DNA from: JANYCD01 sp043738625
GTDB taxonomy: Bacteria; Pseudomonadota; Gammaproteobacteria; Burkholderiales; Rhodocyclaceae
Direction: 5' to 3'
NCBI GenBank assembly: GCA_043738625.1
Contig: JAYUFR010000137.1
Span: 1-5,248 of the forward strand
Length of the DNA stretch: 5,248 nt
In this document: piece after piece, positions 1 through 5,121 of the stretch
Layout of the letters: each line of letters opens with the position of its first letter
Position numbering within the stretch: position 1 is the stretch's first letter
Notes under the pieces: model-generated
What the model was told of the DNA's origin: nothing
The model's input: the letters and a program-made list of their open reading frames with translations, nothing else
Database searches by the model: none
Made by a program: the position numbers and the translations under genes

Positions 1-26
1 GGTGGGCGACATGTTAGTCGCCCACC
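1..26 (-). terminator. Perfect 10-bp hairpin around the lolA stop codon; possible terminator
   Basis: Bases 1-10 (GGTGGGCGAC) and 17-26 (GTCGCCCACC) are exact reverse complements separated by six bases, giving a GC-rich 10-bp stem. The lolA stop codon (14-16) lies in the loop. A terminator needs a run of T on the minus strand just left of base 1, which is outside the window. The alternative is that this is a gene boundary: a minus-strand ATG at 10-12 follows the lolA stop by one base, with GGTGGG eight bases before it, so the next gene could start inside the hairpin. Confidence 0.45.
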
Positions 27-631
27 ACATCCGCGCCCTTGGGCGGCGCGAAGTGGAATTCTCCTGACGGGAGCGTCGGGTTGGGTTCGAATTTGGTGAA
101 ACGCAGCAAGGTCGTCTGCCCGAAGTTGTCGTGGATCTCCATCAATTGCGGCAAACCATCCTTGAAGCCGATGCGCAGGTCCTGGAAGGTGGCGTCCTGT
201 GCCTTGGGATGTGCCTCGACGAACTCGAGGCCTTCGGCCGGTTCGGCTTCTTTCAACGCGAAATTTTTGTCGAGTGCTTCGCCTGCCAGCAATGCCGCCG
301 GACTGGAACCAAAAGCCTGGCCGATTTTTTTGACGGTGACCTGATTCAGGTCGCGGTCGAAGCTCCAGAACTTTTCGCCATCGCCCACCAGCAATTGCTC
401 GTAGGGTTTTTCATAAATCCAGCGAAACTTTCCCGGACGGGTGAACGAAAATGTTCCCGAAGACTGCTGCGGCTTGCGACCGGAACGGGCGATCACCGTC
501 TGGGTGAAACTGCCGCGCGCAGAATGCGTTTCGGTGAGAAAAGTCTTGAGTTGTCCAAGACCAGAGGCGAAAAGCAAAGGCGAAAAACCTTCACCGCAGA
601 GGACATAGAGGACACAGAGGAAGATACGCAT
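14..631 (-). CDS. lolA: LolA, periplasmic outer-membrane lipoprotein carrier
   Basis: LolA takes lipoproteins released by the LolCDE ABC transporter at the inner membrane, shields their acyl chains in the periplasm and hands them to LolB at the outer membrane. From the ATG at 629-631 it is 205 residues, normal for the family. Visible family features are GSFTQT at the start of the mature barrel, SGTFSFTRPGKFRW with the conserved RP..FRW, the YEQLLVGDGEKFW strand, and the ending FHFAPPKGADVV. An alternative TTG start at 635-637 is two codons longer and better spaced (10 bases) from the best Shine-Dalgarno (GGTGGAG, 648-654) than the ATG (16 bases). The signal peptide is odd: IFLCVLYVLC is a usable hydrophobic core, but it is followed by GEG before FSPLLFASG, and the core is encoded by an arm of the inverted repeat at 590-720. 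It lies downstream of ftsK on the same strand, as in many proteobacteria. The family call is firm; the exact start is not. Confidence 0.93.
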   Translation of the reverse strand: MRIFLCVLYVLCGEGFSPLLFASGLGQLKTFLTETHSARGSFTQTVIARSGRKPQQSSGTFSFTRPGKFRWIYEKPYEQLLVGDGEKFWSFDRDLNQVTVKKIGQAFGSSPAALLAGEALDKNFALKEAEPAEGLEFVEAHPKAQDATFQDLRIGFKDGLPQLMEIHDNFGQTTLLRFTKFEPNPTLPSGEFHFAPPKGADVVGD

Positions 632-720
632 GACCAATTATCGCCGACTCCACCGCTTCACACAAAAGTTACCCATGATTTAGGGTATTCCTCTGCGTCC
701 TCCGCGTCCTCTGCGGTAAA
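590..720. repeat. Inverted repeat of GAGGAC units spanning the ftsK-lolA junction
   Basis: Two 33-base arms, 590-622 and 688-720, are reverse complements at 28 of 33 positions, and all five differences are transitions. Each arm holds iterated units of the type CAGAGGAC / GAGGAC / CAGAGGAA next to ACCGC. The 65-base centre (623-687) contains the lolA ATG (629-631), the TTG alternative (635-637), a possible ribosome-binding site (648-654) and a small inverted pair TACCC (670-674) / GGGTA (683-687). In the minus-strand transcript, four of the five differences become G-U pairs, so 32 of 33 positions can pair. Five T on the minus strand (583-587) follow two bases after the stem. This resembles dispersed small repeats or MITE-like elements, but no copy elsewhere can be seen in this window, so mobility is inferred. 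Confidence 0.85.
648..654 (-). promoter_or_regulatory. Candidate ribosome-binding site of lolA
   Basis: The minus strand reads GGTGGAG here. It is 10 bases before the TTG at 635-637 and 16 bases before the ATG at 629-631, so it fits the TTG start better. It lies in the loop of the 590-720 inverted repeat, so folding of that repeat would present it single-stranded rather than hide it. Confidence 0.4.
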
Positions 721-729
721 GCCGTTCTT

Positions 730-3036
730 TTACTCCGACCGATCCGGCGCCAGCACTTCGCGATTGCCGGCGCCGTTCATCGATGACACCAGCCCGGCCT
801 GCTCCATGGCTTCGATGATGCGCGCGGCACGGTTGTAGCCGATGCGCAGATGGCGCTGCACCAGCGAAATCGACGGTCGTCGCGTCTTGAGCACGATCTC
901 GACGGCCTGGTCGTACATCGGGTCAGCCTCGGCATCGCTGCCGCCATCCCCACCCGCAACATCGGCATCCGCCACCGGGCCGCTGAGGATGTCGTCGATG
1001 TATTCGGGCTTGGCGACCTTGCGCAGATGATCGACGACGCGATGCACTTCCTCATCGCTGACGAAGGCGCCGTGCACCCGCGTCGGCAAGCCGGTGCCGG
1101 GCGCAAGGTAGAGCATGTCGCCCTGCCCCAGCAGCGCCTCGGCACCCATCTGGTCGAGGATGGTGCGGGAGTCGATCTTGCTCGATACCTGGAAGCCGAT
1201 GCGGGTCGGGATATTGGCCTTGATCAGGCCGGTGATCACGTCCACGCTCGGCCGCTGTGTGGCCAGGATAAGGTGGATGCCGGCGGCGCGCGCCTTCTGC
1301 GCCAGACGGGCGATCAGCTCCTCGACCTTCTTGCCGACCACCATCATCAGATCGGCCAGTTCGTCGATCACCACCACTACATAGGGCAGCGTGTTCAGGG
1401 GTTCAGGCGACTCCGGCGTCAGCGACAAGGGATTGAGCACATGCTCACCGGCCTTCTCGGCATCGCGGATCTTGGTGTTGTAGCCGGCCAGGTTGCGCAC
1501 GCCCAGCATCGACAGCAGCTTGTAGCGCCGCTCCATCTCACCGACACACCAGTGCAGCGCGTTGGCCGCCTTGGTCATGTCGGTCACCACCGGCGCCAGC
1601 AGATGGGGAATGCCCTCATAGACTGAAAGCTCCAGCATCTTCGGGTCGATCATGATCATGCGCACATCGCGCGGTTCGGACTTGTAGACCAGCGACAGGA
1701 TCATGGCGTTGATGCCGACCGACTTGCCGGAGCCGGTGGTGCCGGCCACCAGCAGATGCGGCATCTTGGCCAGATCGGCCACCACCGGCAGGCCGGAGAT
1801 ATCCTTGCCGAGCGCCATCGCCAGCGGCGAATGCAACCCATGGTAGGCCTTGGAACCAATGATTTCGGACAGGCGTACGGTCTGCCGCCTCGGATTGGGC
1901 AGTTCCAGCGCCATGCAGGACTTGCCGGGCACCGTCTCCACCACGCGAATGCTGACCAGAGACAACGCGCGTGACAGATCCTTGGCGAGACCCACAATCT
2001 GGCTGCCCTTGACGCCGATGGCCGGCTCGATTTCATAGCGGGTCACCACCGGTCCCGGATTGGCCGACAGCACCTTGGCCTCGACGCCGAAATCGGCCAG
2101 CTTGCGCTCGATCAGTCGCGAGGTGAATTCCAGGGTTTCGGCGGCCGGAAGATCGTCGGGGTTGAACGTCGCCTCATCAAGCAAATGCAGCGGCGGCAGG
2201 CCCTCGCCCGGAGCATCGAAGAACAATGGCGCCTGGCGTTCCTTCTCGATCCGCGCCGCGGCCTTGGGCGCCAGCGGGATTTCCAGTTCGGCGGGCTCAA
2301 TGCGAATCGGCGCCGGCGGGTTGTCCTCAAACTTGCGCAGTTGGGTATCCATCACGGTCTCGCGCTCCTTGGCTAGGACACGCCCGTAGCGGCGGTCGCT
2401 CCAGGTCTGCAAAAGTTTGTGCGACCCCACCCAAAACGCCTCAAGCAACCTACCTACTCGCTCGGTCAGCCTGATCCAGGACAAGCCGGTGAAAATGGAA
2501 AGCCCGGCGGCAAGCAATGCCAGAAGGATCAGGGTGCCGCCATTGAAACCGAGGGACTGCATGGTCAGGCGTCCCACTTCGCGGCCGAGCATGCCGCCCG
2601 GTGCAAGTGGCAGCACCGCTTTGAGGTCCCAGAAGCGCATGGCTTCGATGCCGACGCTGGCGAGCAGCAGCACCAGGAATCCGGTCAGGGCAATCAGGAA
2701 GGGCCGCCGATCACCGCTGAGCACGCCCTCCAGCCGCCGGTAGCCCCAGGCAACGACGTAGAGCAGAAACACTACCCACCACCAGGCCGAAAAACCGAAC
2801 AGATAGAGCGTCAGATCTGCCAGCCAGGCACCAAAACGTCCTGCCGGATTAATGACCACGGCGCTCTGAACCGCATGCGACCAGCCTGGGTCGGCATGAT
2901 CATAGCCCCATAGTGCGAGCGCGAGATAAGCCCCAACCGCGGCCAATAGCAGCCAGCGGGCCTCGTTCACCAAGGCAATGATTTTTTCGGGAAGCGGCTG
3001 GGAAGGACTGGTTTGAATGGCGGCAGGCTGTTGCAT
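730..3036 (-). CDS. ftsK: FtsK, septal DNA translocase (FtsK/SpoIIIE family)
   Basis: FtsK is a hexameric ATP-driven DNA pump anchored at the division septum. It clears chromosome termini and activates XerCD recombination at dif. The 768 residues show the full architecture. Four hydrophobic segments lie near 27-44, 72-98, 112-131 and 167-187 (the FtsK_4TM region). A short linker covers roughly 200-290, and the alpha domain about 290-400. The RecA-like motor has Walker A GTTGSGKS (432-439), the IDPKMLELS segment (463-471), Walker B VVVVIDELADLM (553-564, D558/E559) and the ATQRPSVDVITG motif (592-603). An acidic, glycine-rich hinge (688-705) leads to the winged-helix gamma domain (706-768), which in the family reads oriented DNA motifs. 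The linker is short, as in many non-enteric FtsK proteins. The ATG at 3034-3036 is the only sensible start: an in-frame stop lies upstream with no other start between, although no clear Shine-Dalgarno precedes it. No truncation or missing catalytic residue is seen. Confidence 0.97.
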   Translation of the reverse strand: MQQPAAIQTSPSQPLPEKIIALVNEARWLLLAAVGAYLALALWGYDHADPGWSHAVQSAVVINPAGRFGAWLADLTLYLFGFSAWWWVVFLLYVVAWGYRRLEGVLSGDRRPFLIALTGFLVLLLASVGIEAMRFWDLKAVLPLAPGGMLGREVGRLTMQSLGFNGGTLILLALLAAGLSIFTGLSWIRLTERVGRLLEAFWVGSHKLLQTWSDRRYGRVLAKERETVMDTQLRKFEDNPPAPIRIEPAELEIPLAPKAAARIEKERQAPLFFDAPGEGLPPLHLLDEATFNPDDLPAAETLEFTSRLIERKLADFGVEAKVLSANPGPVVTRYEIEPAIGVKGSQIVGLAKDLSRALSLVSIRVVETVPGKSCMALELPNPRRQTVRLSEIIGSKAYHGLHSPLAMALGKDISGLPVVADLAKMPHLLVAGTTGSGKSVGINAMILSLVYKSEPRDVRMIMIDPKMLELSVYEGIPHLLAPVVTDMTKAANALHWCVGEMERRYKLLSMLGVRNLAGYNTKIRDAEKAGEHVLNPLSLTPESPEPLNTLPYVVVVIDELADLMMVVGKKVEELIARLAQKARAAGIHLILATQRPSVDVITGLIKANIPTRIGFQVSSKIDSRTILDQMGAEALLGQGDMLYLAPGTGLPTRVHGAFVSDEEVHRVVDHLRKVAKPEYIDDILSGPVADADVAGGDGGSDAEADPMYDQAVEIVLKTRRPSISLVQRHLRIGYNRAARIIEAMEQAGLVSSMNGAGNREVLAPDRSE

Positions 3037-3191
3037 TTTGAGGACGGTCGACGGGGAACAACCTTGATTATTCCCCCCGGCGCGCCCGGAATTTCATGAA
3101 AAAGGGGGAGGAAGCAAACGCTTTACATAGTTTAGAACTCATGGATTTAGGTGTTTCACGCAATTCATTCGAAGCGACAGTTCGGGGATTT

Positions 3192-3249
3192 ACAAGGGGG
3201 TGTGCTCCCTCGTTGCCACTTGGGGGATATACGGGGAGCCTCCCCTTGT
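3192..3249. repeat. Inverted repeat with inner GC-rich hairpin
   Basis: ACAAGGGG at 3192-3199 and CCCCTTGT at 3242-3249 are exact reverse complements 42 bases apart. Inside, GGGGA (3233-3237) and TCCCC (3241-3245) form a tight 5-bp hairpin with a three-base loop that competes with the outer pairing. There is no T-run suited to a minus-strand terminator. It could be leader structure of ftsK or a remnant of a small element; I cannot tell which. Confidence 0.4.
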
Positions 3250-3300
3250 TCGTTCACTTGCGCATTTCCGCCATTGAAGACCTAGGCGTTCGAGCTTAAC

Positions 3301-3312
3301 CAAGCCGGCTTG
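3301..3312 (-). terminator. 12-bp palindrome just after the regulator gene; weak terminator candidate
   Basis: CAAGCCGGCTTG is a perfect palindrome starting three bases beyond the regulator stop codon (3316-3318). As RNA it can form only about four pairs with a CCGG loop, and on the minus strand it is followed by GTTAAGC rather than a T-run. It may be a weak terminator, a protein-binding palindrome or chance. Confidence 0.25.
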
Positions 3313-3315
3313 ACT

Positions 3316-3987
3316 TTAGGTTTCGCGCGCATCCGTTCCCAAGTCTTCGCGCAGGATGATCTGCCCATCTTCATCGATGATCAGGCCTTGCTGCTCCAGT
3401 TCCTTCATGACGCGGCTGACCATCTCGCGCGATGCGCCGATCATCTTGGCGATGTCCTGCTTGGTGACCTTGGCCACCACCTGCCGACCATCGCGGGTTT
3501 CCGCCAGATCCAGCAACAATCTGGCAACACGGCCATAAACGTCAAGCAATGCAAGGCTCTCGATCTTGCGATCGGCGAGGCGCAGGCGCTTGACCAGACC
3601 GCGCATGATGTACAGGGAAACATCGAAACTGCTGGAGAGGAATCGCTGAAAATCACTTTTGGGGACCACCACCAGGTCGCTGGATTGGGTCGCGATCACG
3701 GTTGCAGAACGCGGGTGGTCGTCAAGCACGCCCATTTCACCGAACAATTCGCCGGAGCCAAGGATGGAGAGAATCACCTCGCGGCCCTCGTCATCGGAAA
3801 CCAGTACCTTGAGCACACCGTTCACGATGAAATAGATGTTGTCGGTGCGATCGCCCTCGTGCAGGACAGTGCTGCCACGCGCGGCATGACGCAGCGAAGC
3901 CATGCGCGACAGGGTTTCGAGACGCACGGCATCCAGCGCCTCGAATGCGGGGATGGAACGCAGCACTGCTACCGACACTCCAGTCAC
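3316..3987 (-). CDS. Crp/Fnr-family transcriptional regulator
   Basis: This 223-residue protein has the Crp/Fnr layout. An N-terminal cyclic-nucleotide-binding-type beta-roll (about 10-120) carries GELFGEMGV (79-87) and PRSATV (92-97). A dimerisation helix (about 122-145, SLYIMRGLVKRLRLADRKIE) leads to a C-terminal helix-turn-helix (about 165-212) with recognition helix GASREMVSRVMKEL (184-197). R187, E188 and R192 align with E. coli CRP R180, E181 and R185, which read the TGTGA half-site, so a CRP-like operator is plausible. E84, R93 and S94 match CRP positions that bind the nucleotide phosphate, but the loop is one residue shorter and the ligand is unknown. The protein has no cysteine at all, which excludes FNR-type Fe-S sensing. 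The start is GTG (3985-3987), backed by GGGAG nine bases upstream (3997-4001). It is divergent from trxB with overlapping promoter elements, so autoregulation or control of trxB is possible but not shown. It is neither crp nor fnr proper, so no symbol is given. Confidence 0.93.
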   Translation of the reverse strand: MTGVSVAVLRSIPAFEALDAVRLETLSRMASLRHAARGSTVLHEGDRTDNIYFIVNGVLKVLVSDDEGREVILSILGSGELFGEMGVLDDHPRSATVIATQSSDLVVVPKSDFQRFLSSSFDVSLYIMRGLVKRLRLADRKIESLALLDVYGRVARLLLDLAETRDGRQVVAKVTKQDIAKMIGASREMVSRVMKELEQQGLIIDEDGQIILREDLGTDARET

Positions 3988-3996
3988 GATTTTTAT

Positions 3997-4001
3997 CTCC
4001 C
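3997..4001 (-). promoter_or_regulatory. Ribosome-binding site fixing the GTG start of the regulator
   Basis: The minus strand reads GGGAG, nine bases before the GTG at 3985-3987. It is the clearest Shine-Dalgarno in the window and supports the non-ATG start. Confidence 0.7.
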
Positions 4002-4011
4002 GTTTGCAGGC

Positions 4012-4026
4012 GGGCGTTTAACACCC
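4012..4026. promoter_or_regulatory. Operator-like imperfect palindrome over the trxB -35 box
   Basis: GGGCGTTTAACACCC has dyad symmetry centred on T4019, with six of seven base pairs matching (only C4015/A4023 fails). It covers most of the proposed trxB -35 hexamer (4018-4023) and would lie just downstream of the proposed regulator transcription start on the other strand, so a bound protein could affect both genes. It does not match the CRP or FNR consensus, so the binding protein is unknown. Confidence 0.35.
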
Positions 4027-4047
4027 ACTGTTACCCCCAAGTATAAT
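4018..4047 (+). promoter_or_regulatory. Sigma-70-type promoter of trxB
   Basis: The -35 is TTAACA (4018-4023, five of six consensus bases) and the -10 is a perfect TATAAT (4042-4047), with an 18-base spacer. Transcription should begin near 4054, giving a leader of about 30 bases before the trxB ATG at 4085. This is the best promoter in the window. Because the longer possible trxB start (ATG at 4046-4048) falls inside the -10 box, the promoter also argues for the downstream start. Confidence 0.75.
4040..4045 (-). promoter_or_regulatory. Candidate -10 element of the divergent regulator gene
   Basis: The minus strand reads TATACT, five of six consensus bases, overlapping the trxB -10 on the other strand. 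The -35 is unclear: a TTGAAA (minus strand) is present but only about 14 bases away. If used, RNA polymerase could not occupy this and the trxB promoter at once. Confidence 0.35.
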
Positions 4048-4051
4048 GTTC

Positions 4052-4067
4052 TTTCAAAATTTCAAAA
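4052..4067. repeat. Two tandem TTTCAAAA units in the trxB leader
   Basis: The octamer TTTCAAAA occurs twice without a gap (4052-4059 and 4060-4067), spanning the predicted trxB transcription start and lying upstream of the regulator's candidate -10. It could be a binding site for a protein that reads direct repeats, an AT-rich upstream element for the regulator promoter, or chance. Confidence 0.4.
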
Positions 4068-4084
4068 GAGTCTTTTCCCCTCCC

Positions 4085-5047
4085 ATGAGCCCCACCATTC
4101 GCCATTCCAGCTTGTTGATTCTCGGTTCCGGGCCGGCTGGCTACACCGCAGCCGTCTATGCCGCCCGCGCCAATCTCAACCCCGTGCTGATCACCGGCCT
4201 TGCCCAGGGCGGACAACTGATGACCACTACGGACGTCGATAACTGGCCTGCCGATGATGATGGCGTGCAGGGTCCCGATCTGATGGCCCGCTTCGAAAAG
4301 CATGCGGCGCGCTTCAATACCGAAATTATTTTCGACCACATCCATACCGCCGCATTGGCCGAACGGCCGATTCGTCTGGTGGGCGATGCTGGCACCTATA
4401 CCTGCGATGCCTTGATCATCGCTACCGGCGCATCGGCGCAATACCTTGGCATTCCATCGGAGGAAGCGTTTGCCGGCAAGGGCGTATCGGCCTGTGCCAC
4501 CTGCGATGGTTTTTTCTACAAGAACCAGCCAGTGGCCGTTATTGGCGGCGGCAATACCGCAGTCGAAGAAGCCCTGTACCTGGCCAACATCGCCAGCCAT
4601 GTCACCGTGGTGCATCGCCGCGACAAGTTCCGCTCCGAAAAAATCCTGCAGGACAAACTGTTCGAAAAGGAAAAGGCCGGCAAGATCAGCATCAAGTGGC
4701 ATTCGACGCTGGATGAGGTTCTGGGCGACAAAACAGGCGTCACCGGCATGCGCATCAAGAGCACCAAGACCGGCGCCAGCGAAGATGTCGCCCTGCAAGG
4801 CGTGTTCATTGCTATCGGCCACAAGCCCAACACGGATATTTTTGCCGGCCAGTTGAACATGGAGGGTGGCTACATCGTAACCAACGGCGGACGCATTGGC
4901 GACGCCACAGCCACCAGCATCCCGGGCGTGTTTGCCGCCGGCGACGTGCAGGACCACATCTATCGCCAGGCCGTCACCAGCGCCGCCAGCGGTTGCCAGG
5001 CGGCACTGGATGCCGAGCGTTATCTCGACAACCTGAAGACCAATTAA
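4085..5047 (+). CDS. trxB: Thioredoxin reductase (NADPH, flavoprotein)
   Basis: TrxB is a cytoplasmic FAD homodimer that passes electrons from NADPH through FAD and a redox-active disulfide to thioredoxin. The 320 residues match the usual bacterial length (E. coli about 321). Visible are the FAD-binding GSGPAGY (14-20), the redox-active CATC (C137, C140, followed by D141), the NADPH-binding GGGNTA (154-159) with HRRDKFR (177-183) for the 2'-phosphate, and the C-terminal FAD motif GVFAAGDVQD (281-290). The start at 4085 gives the MSPTIRHSSLLILGSGPAG beginning typical of the family. A longer in-frame start at 4046 would add 13 residues but lies inside the promoter -10 box. No strong Shine-Dalgarno precedes the ATG: a weak AAAGAG lies about 14 bases away, and the intervening bases are pyrimidines. 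It is transcribed away from the Crp/Fnr regulator, and the Smr-domain gene follows after about 50 bases. All catalytic residues are present. Confidence 0.97.
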   Translation: MSPTIRHSSLLILGSGPAGYTAAVYAARANLNPVLITGLAQGGQLMTTTDVDNWPADDDGVQGPDLMARFEKHAARFNTEIIFDHIHTAALAERPIRLVGDAGTYTCDALIIATGASAQYLGIPSEEAFAGKGVSACATCDGFFYKNQPVAVIGGGNTAVEEALYLANIASHVTVVHRRDKFRSEKILQDKLFEKEKAGKISIKWHSTLDEVLGDKTGVTGMRIKSTKTGASEDVALQGVFIAIGHKPNTDIFAGQLNMEGGYIVTNGGRIGDATATSIPGVFAAGDVQDHIYRQAVTSAASGCQAALDAERYLDNLKTN

Positions 5048-5050
5048 CCT

Positions 5051-5086
5051 TCAGAGGAACCGAGGCCATGCCGGCAAGTCCTCTGA
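5051..5086 (+). promoter_or_regulatory. Hairpin between trxB and the Smr gene, covering a Shine-Dalgarno
   Basis: TCAGAGGA (5051-5058) and TCCTCTGA (5079-5086) are exact reverse complements around a 20-base loop, with a possible inner GGC-CAT-GCC fold (5064-5072). The stem contains most of a good Shine-Dalgarno (GAGGAA, 5054-5059), and the loop contains the ATG it would serve (5068-5070). No clear T-run follows, so a role in translation control is more likely than termination, though a weak trxB terminator is possible. Confidence 0.45.
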
Positions 5087-5121
5087 CTCCTTTGTACGGT
5101 GAAGAAAACTCTTCCTCCTGA
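5068..5121 (+). CDS. Possible 17-codon leader ORF before the Smr gene
   Basis: ATG at 5068-5070 follows GAGGAA with an eight-base gap, better ribosome-binding context than the Smr gene's own GTG. The ORF encodes MPASPLTPLYGEENSSS and stops at TGA 5119-5121, overlapping the first 23 bases of the Smr reading frame in a different frame. The peptide is not recognisable. It may be a translated leader coupled to the downstream gene, the true N-terminus of the Smr gene joined by a frameshift or sequence error, or chance. Confidence 0.25.
   Translation: MPASPLTPLYGEENSSS

Larger units (their letters stand above)
3037..3315. other. Non-coding stretch between the regulator gene and ftsK
   Basis: These 279 bases should hold the end of the regulator transcript and the start of the ftsK transcript, both on the minus strand. 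I see no convincing sigma-70 promoter for ftsK; the best minus-strand candidate, TGAAAC then TAAACT 18 bases later, is poor. Visible structure includes the 10-bp palindrome TTTCATGAAA (3092-3101), the 8-bp palindrome GGCGCGCC (3079-3086) in a C/G-rich patch, G-runs on the plus strand between 3184 and 3236, and inverted repeats annotated separately. The plus strand is open from 3096 to 3299 (67 codons), but I do not accept that as a gene. Confidence 0.6.

Noticed and set aside
670..687. Similarity between CATGATTTAGGG near 674 and CATGGATTTAGGTG near 3140 as a shared element
   Set aside because: The match is short and gapped, with no further similarity on either side, so chance explains it.
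590..720. CRISPR array made of the GAGGAC units
   Set aside because: The units are short, inverted rather than direct between the two arms, and there are no spacers of regular length.
131..838. Long plus-strand open frame (235 codons) across lolA and the junction
   Set aside because: It lies antisense to lolA and the end of ftsK, whose family motifs are unmistakable. Its own protein shows no domain, and part of it translates the repeat arms.
850..1626. 258-codon plus-strand open frame within ftsK
   Set aside because: It is antisense to the FtsK motor domain; long antisense frames are common opposite GC-rich genes and this one is rich in His, Arg and Gln without recognisable motifs.
3184..3236. 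G-quadruplex on the plus strand
   Set aside because: The loops are 8, 21 and 6 bases; the long middle loop makes a stable quadruplex doubtful and the runs are partly paired in hairpins.
3096..3299. 67-codon plus-strand ORF starting MKKGEEANAL as a real gene
   Set aside because: It has no good ribosome-binding site, no recognisable domain and no promoter; kept only as an open question about the region.
4046..4084. Longer trxB start adding 13 residues
   Set aside because: The ATG overlaps the perfect TATAAT box and the extra residues (MFFQNFKRVFSPP) are not typical of TrxB.
3310..4242. 310-codon plus-strand open frame over the regulator gene and into trxB
   Set aside because: It is antisense to the Crp/Fnr gene and runs out of frame into trxB, and both real genes carry clear motifs.
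4031..4957. 308-codon minus-strand open frame opposite trxB
   Set aside because: It is a shadow of trxB, with a Gly/Ala/His-rich product lacking any domain.
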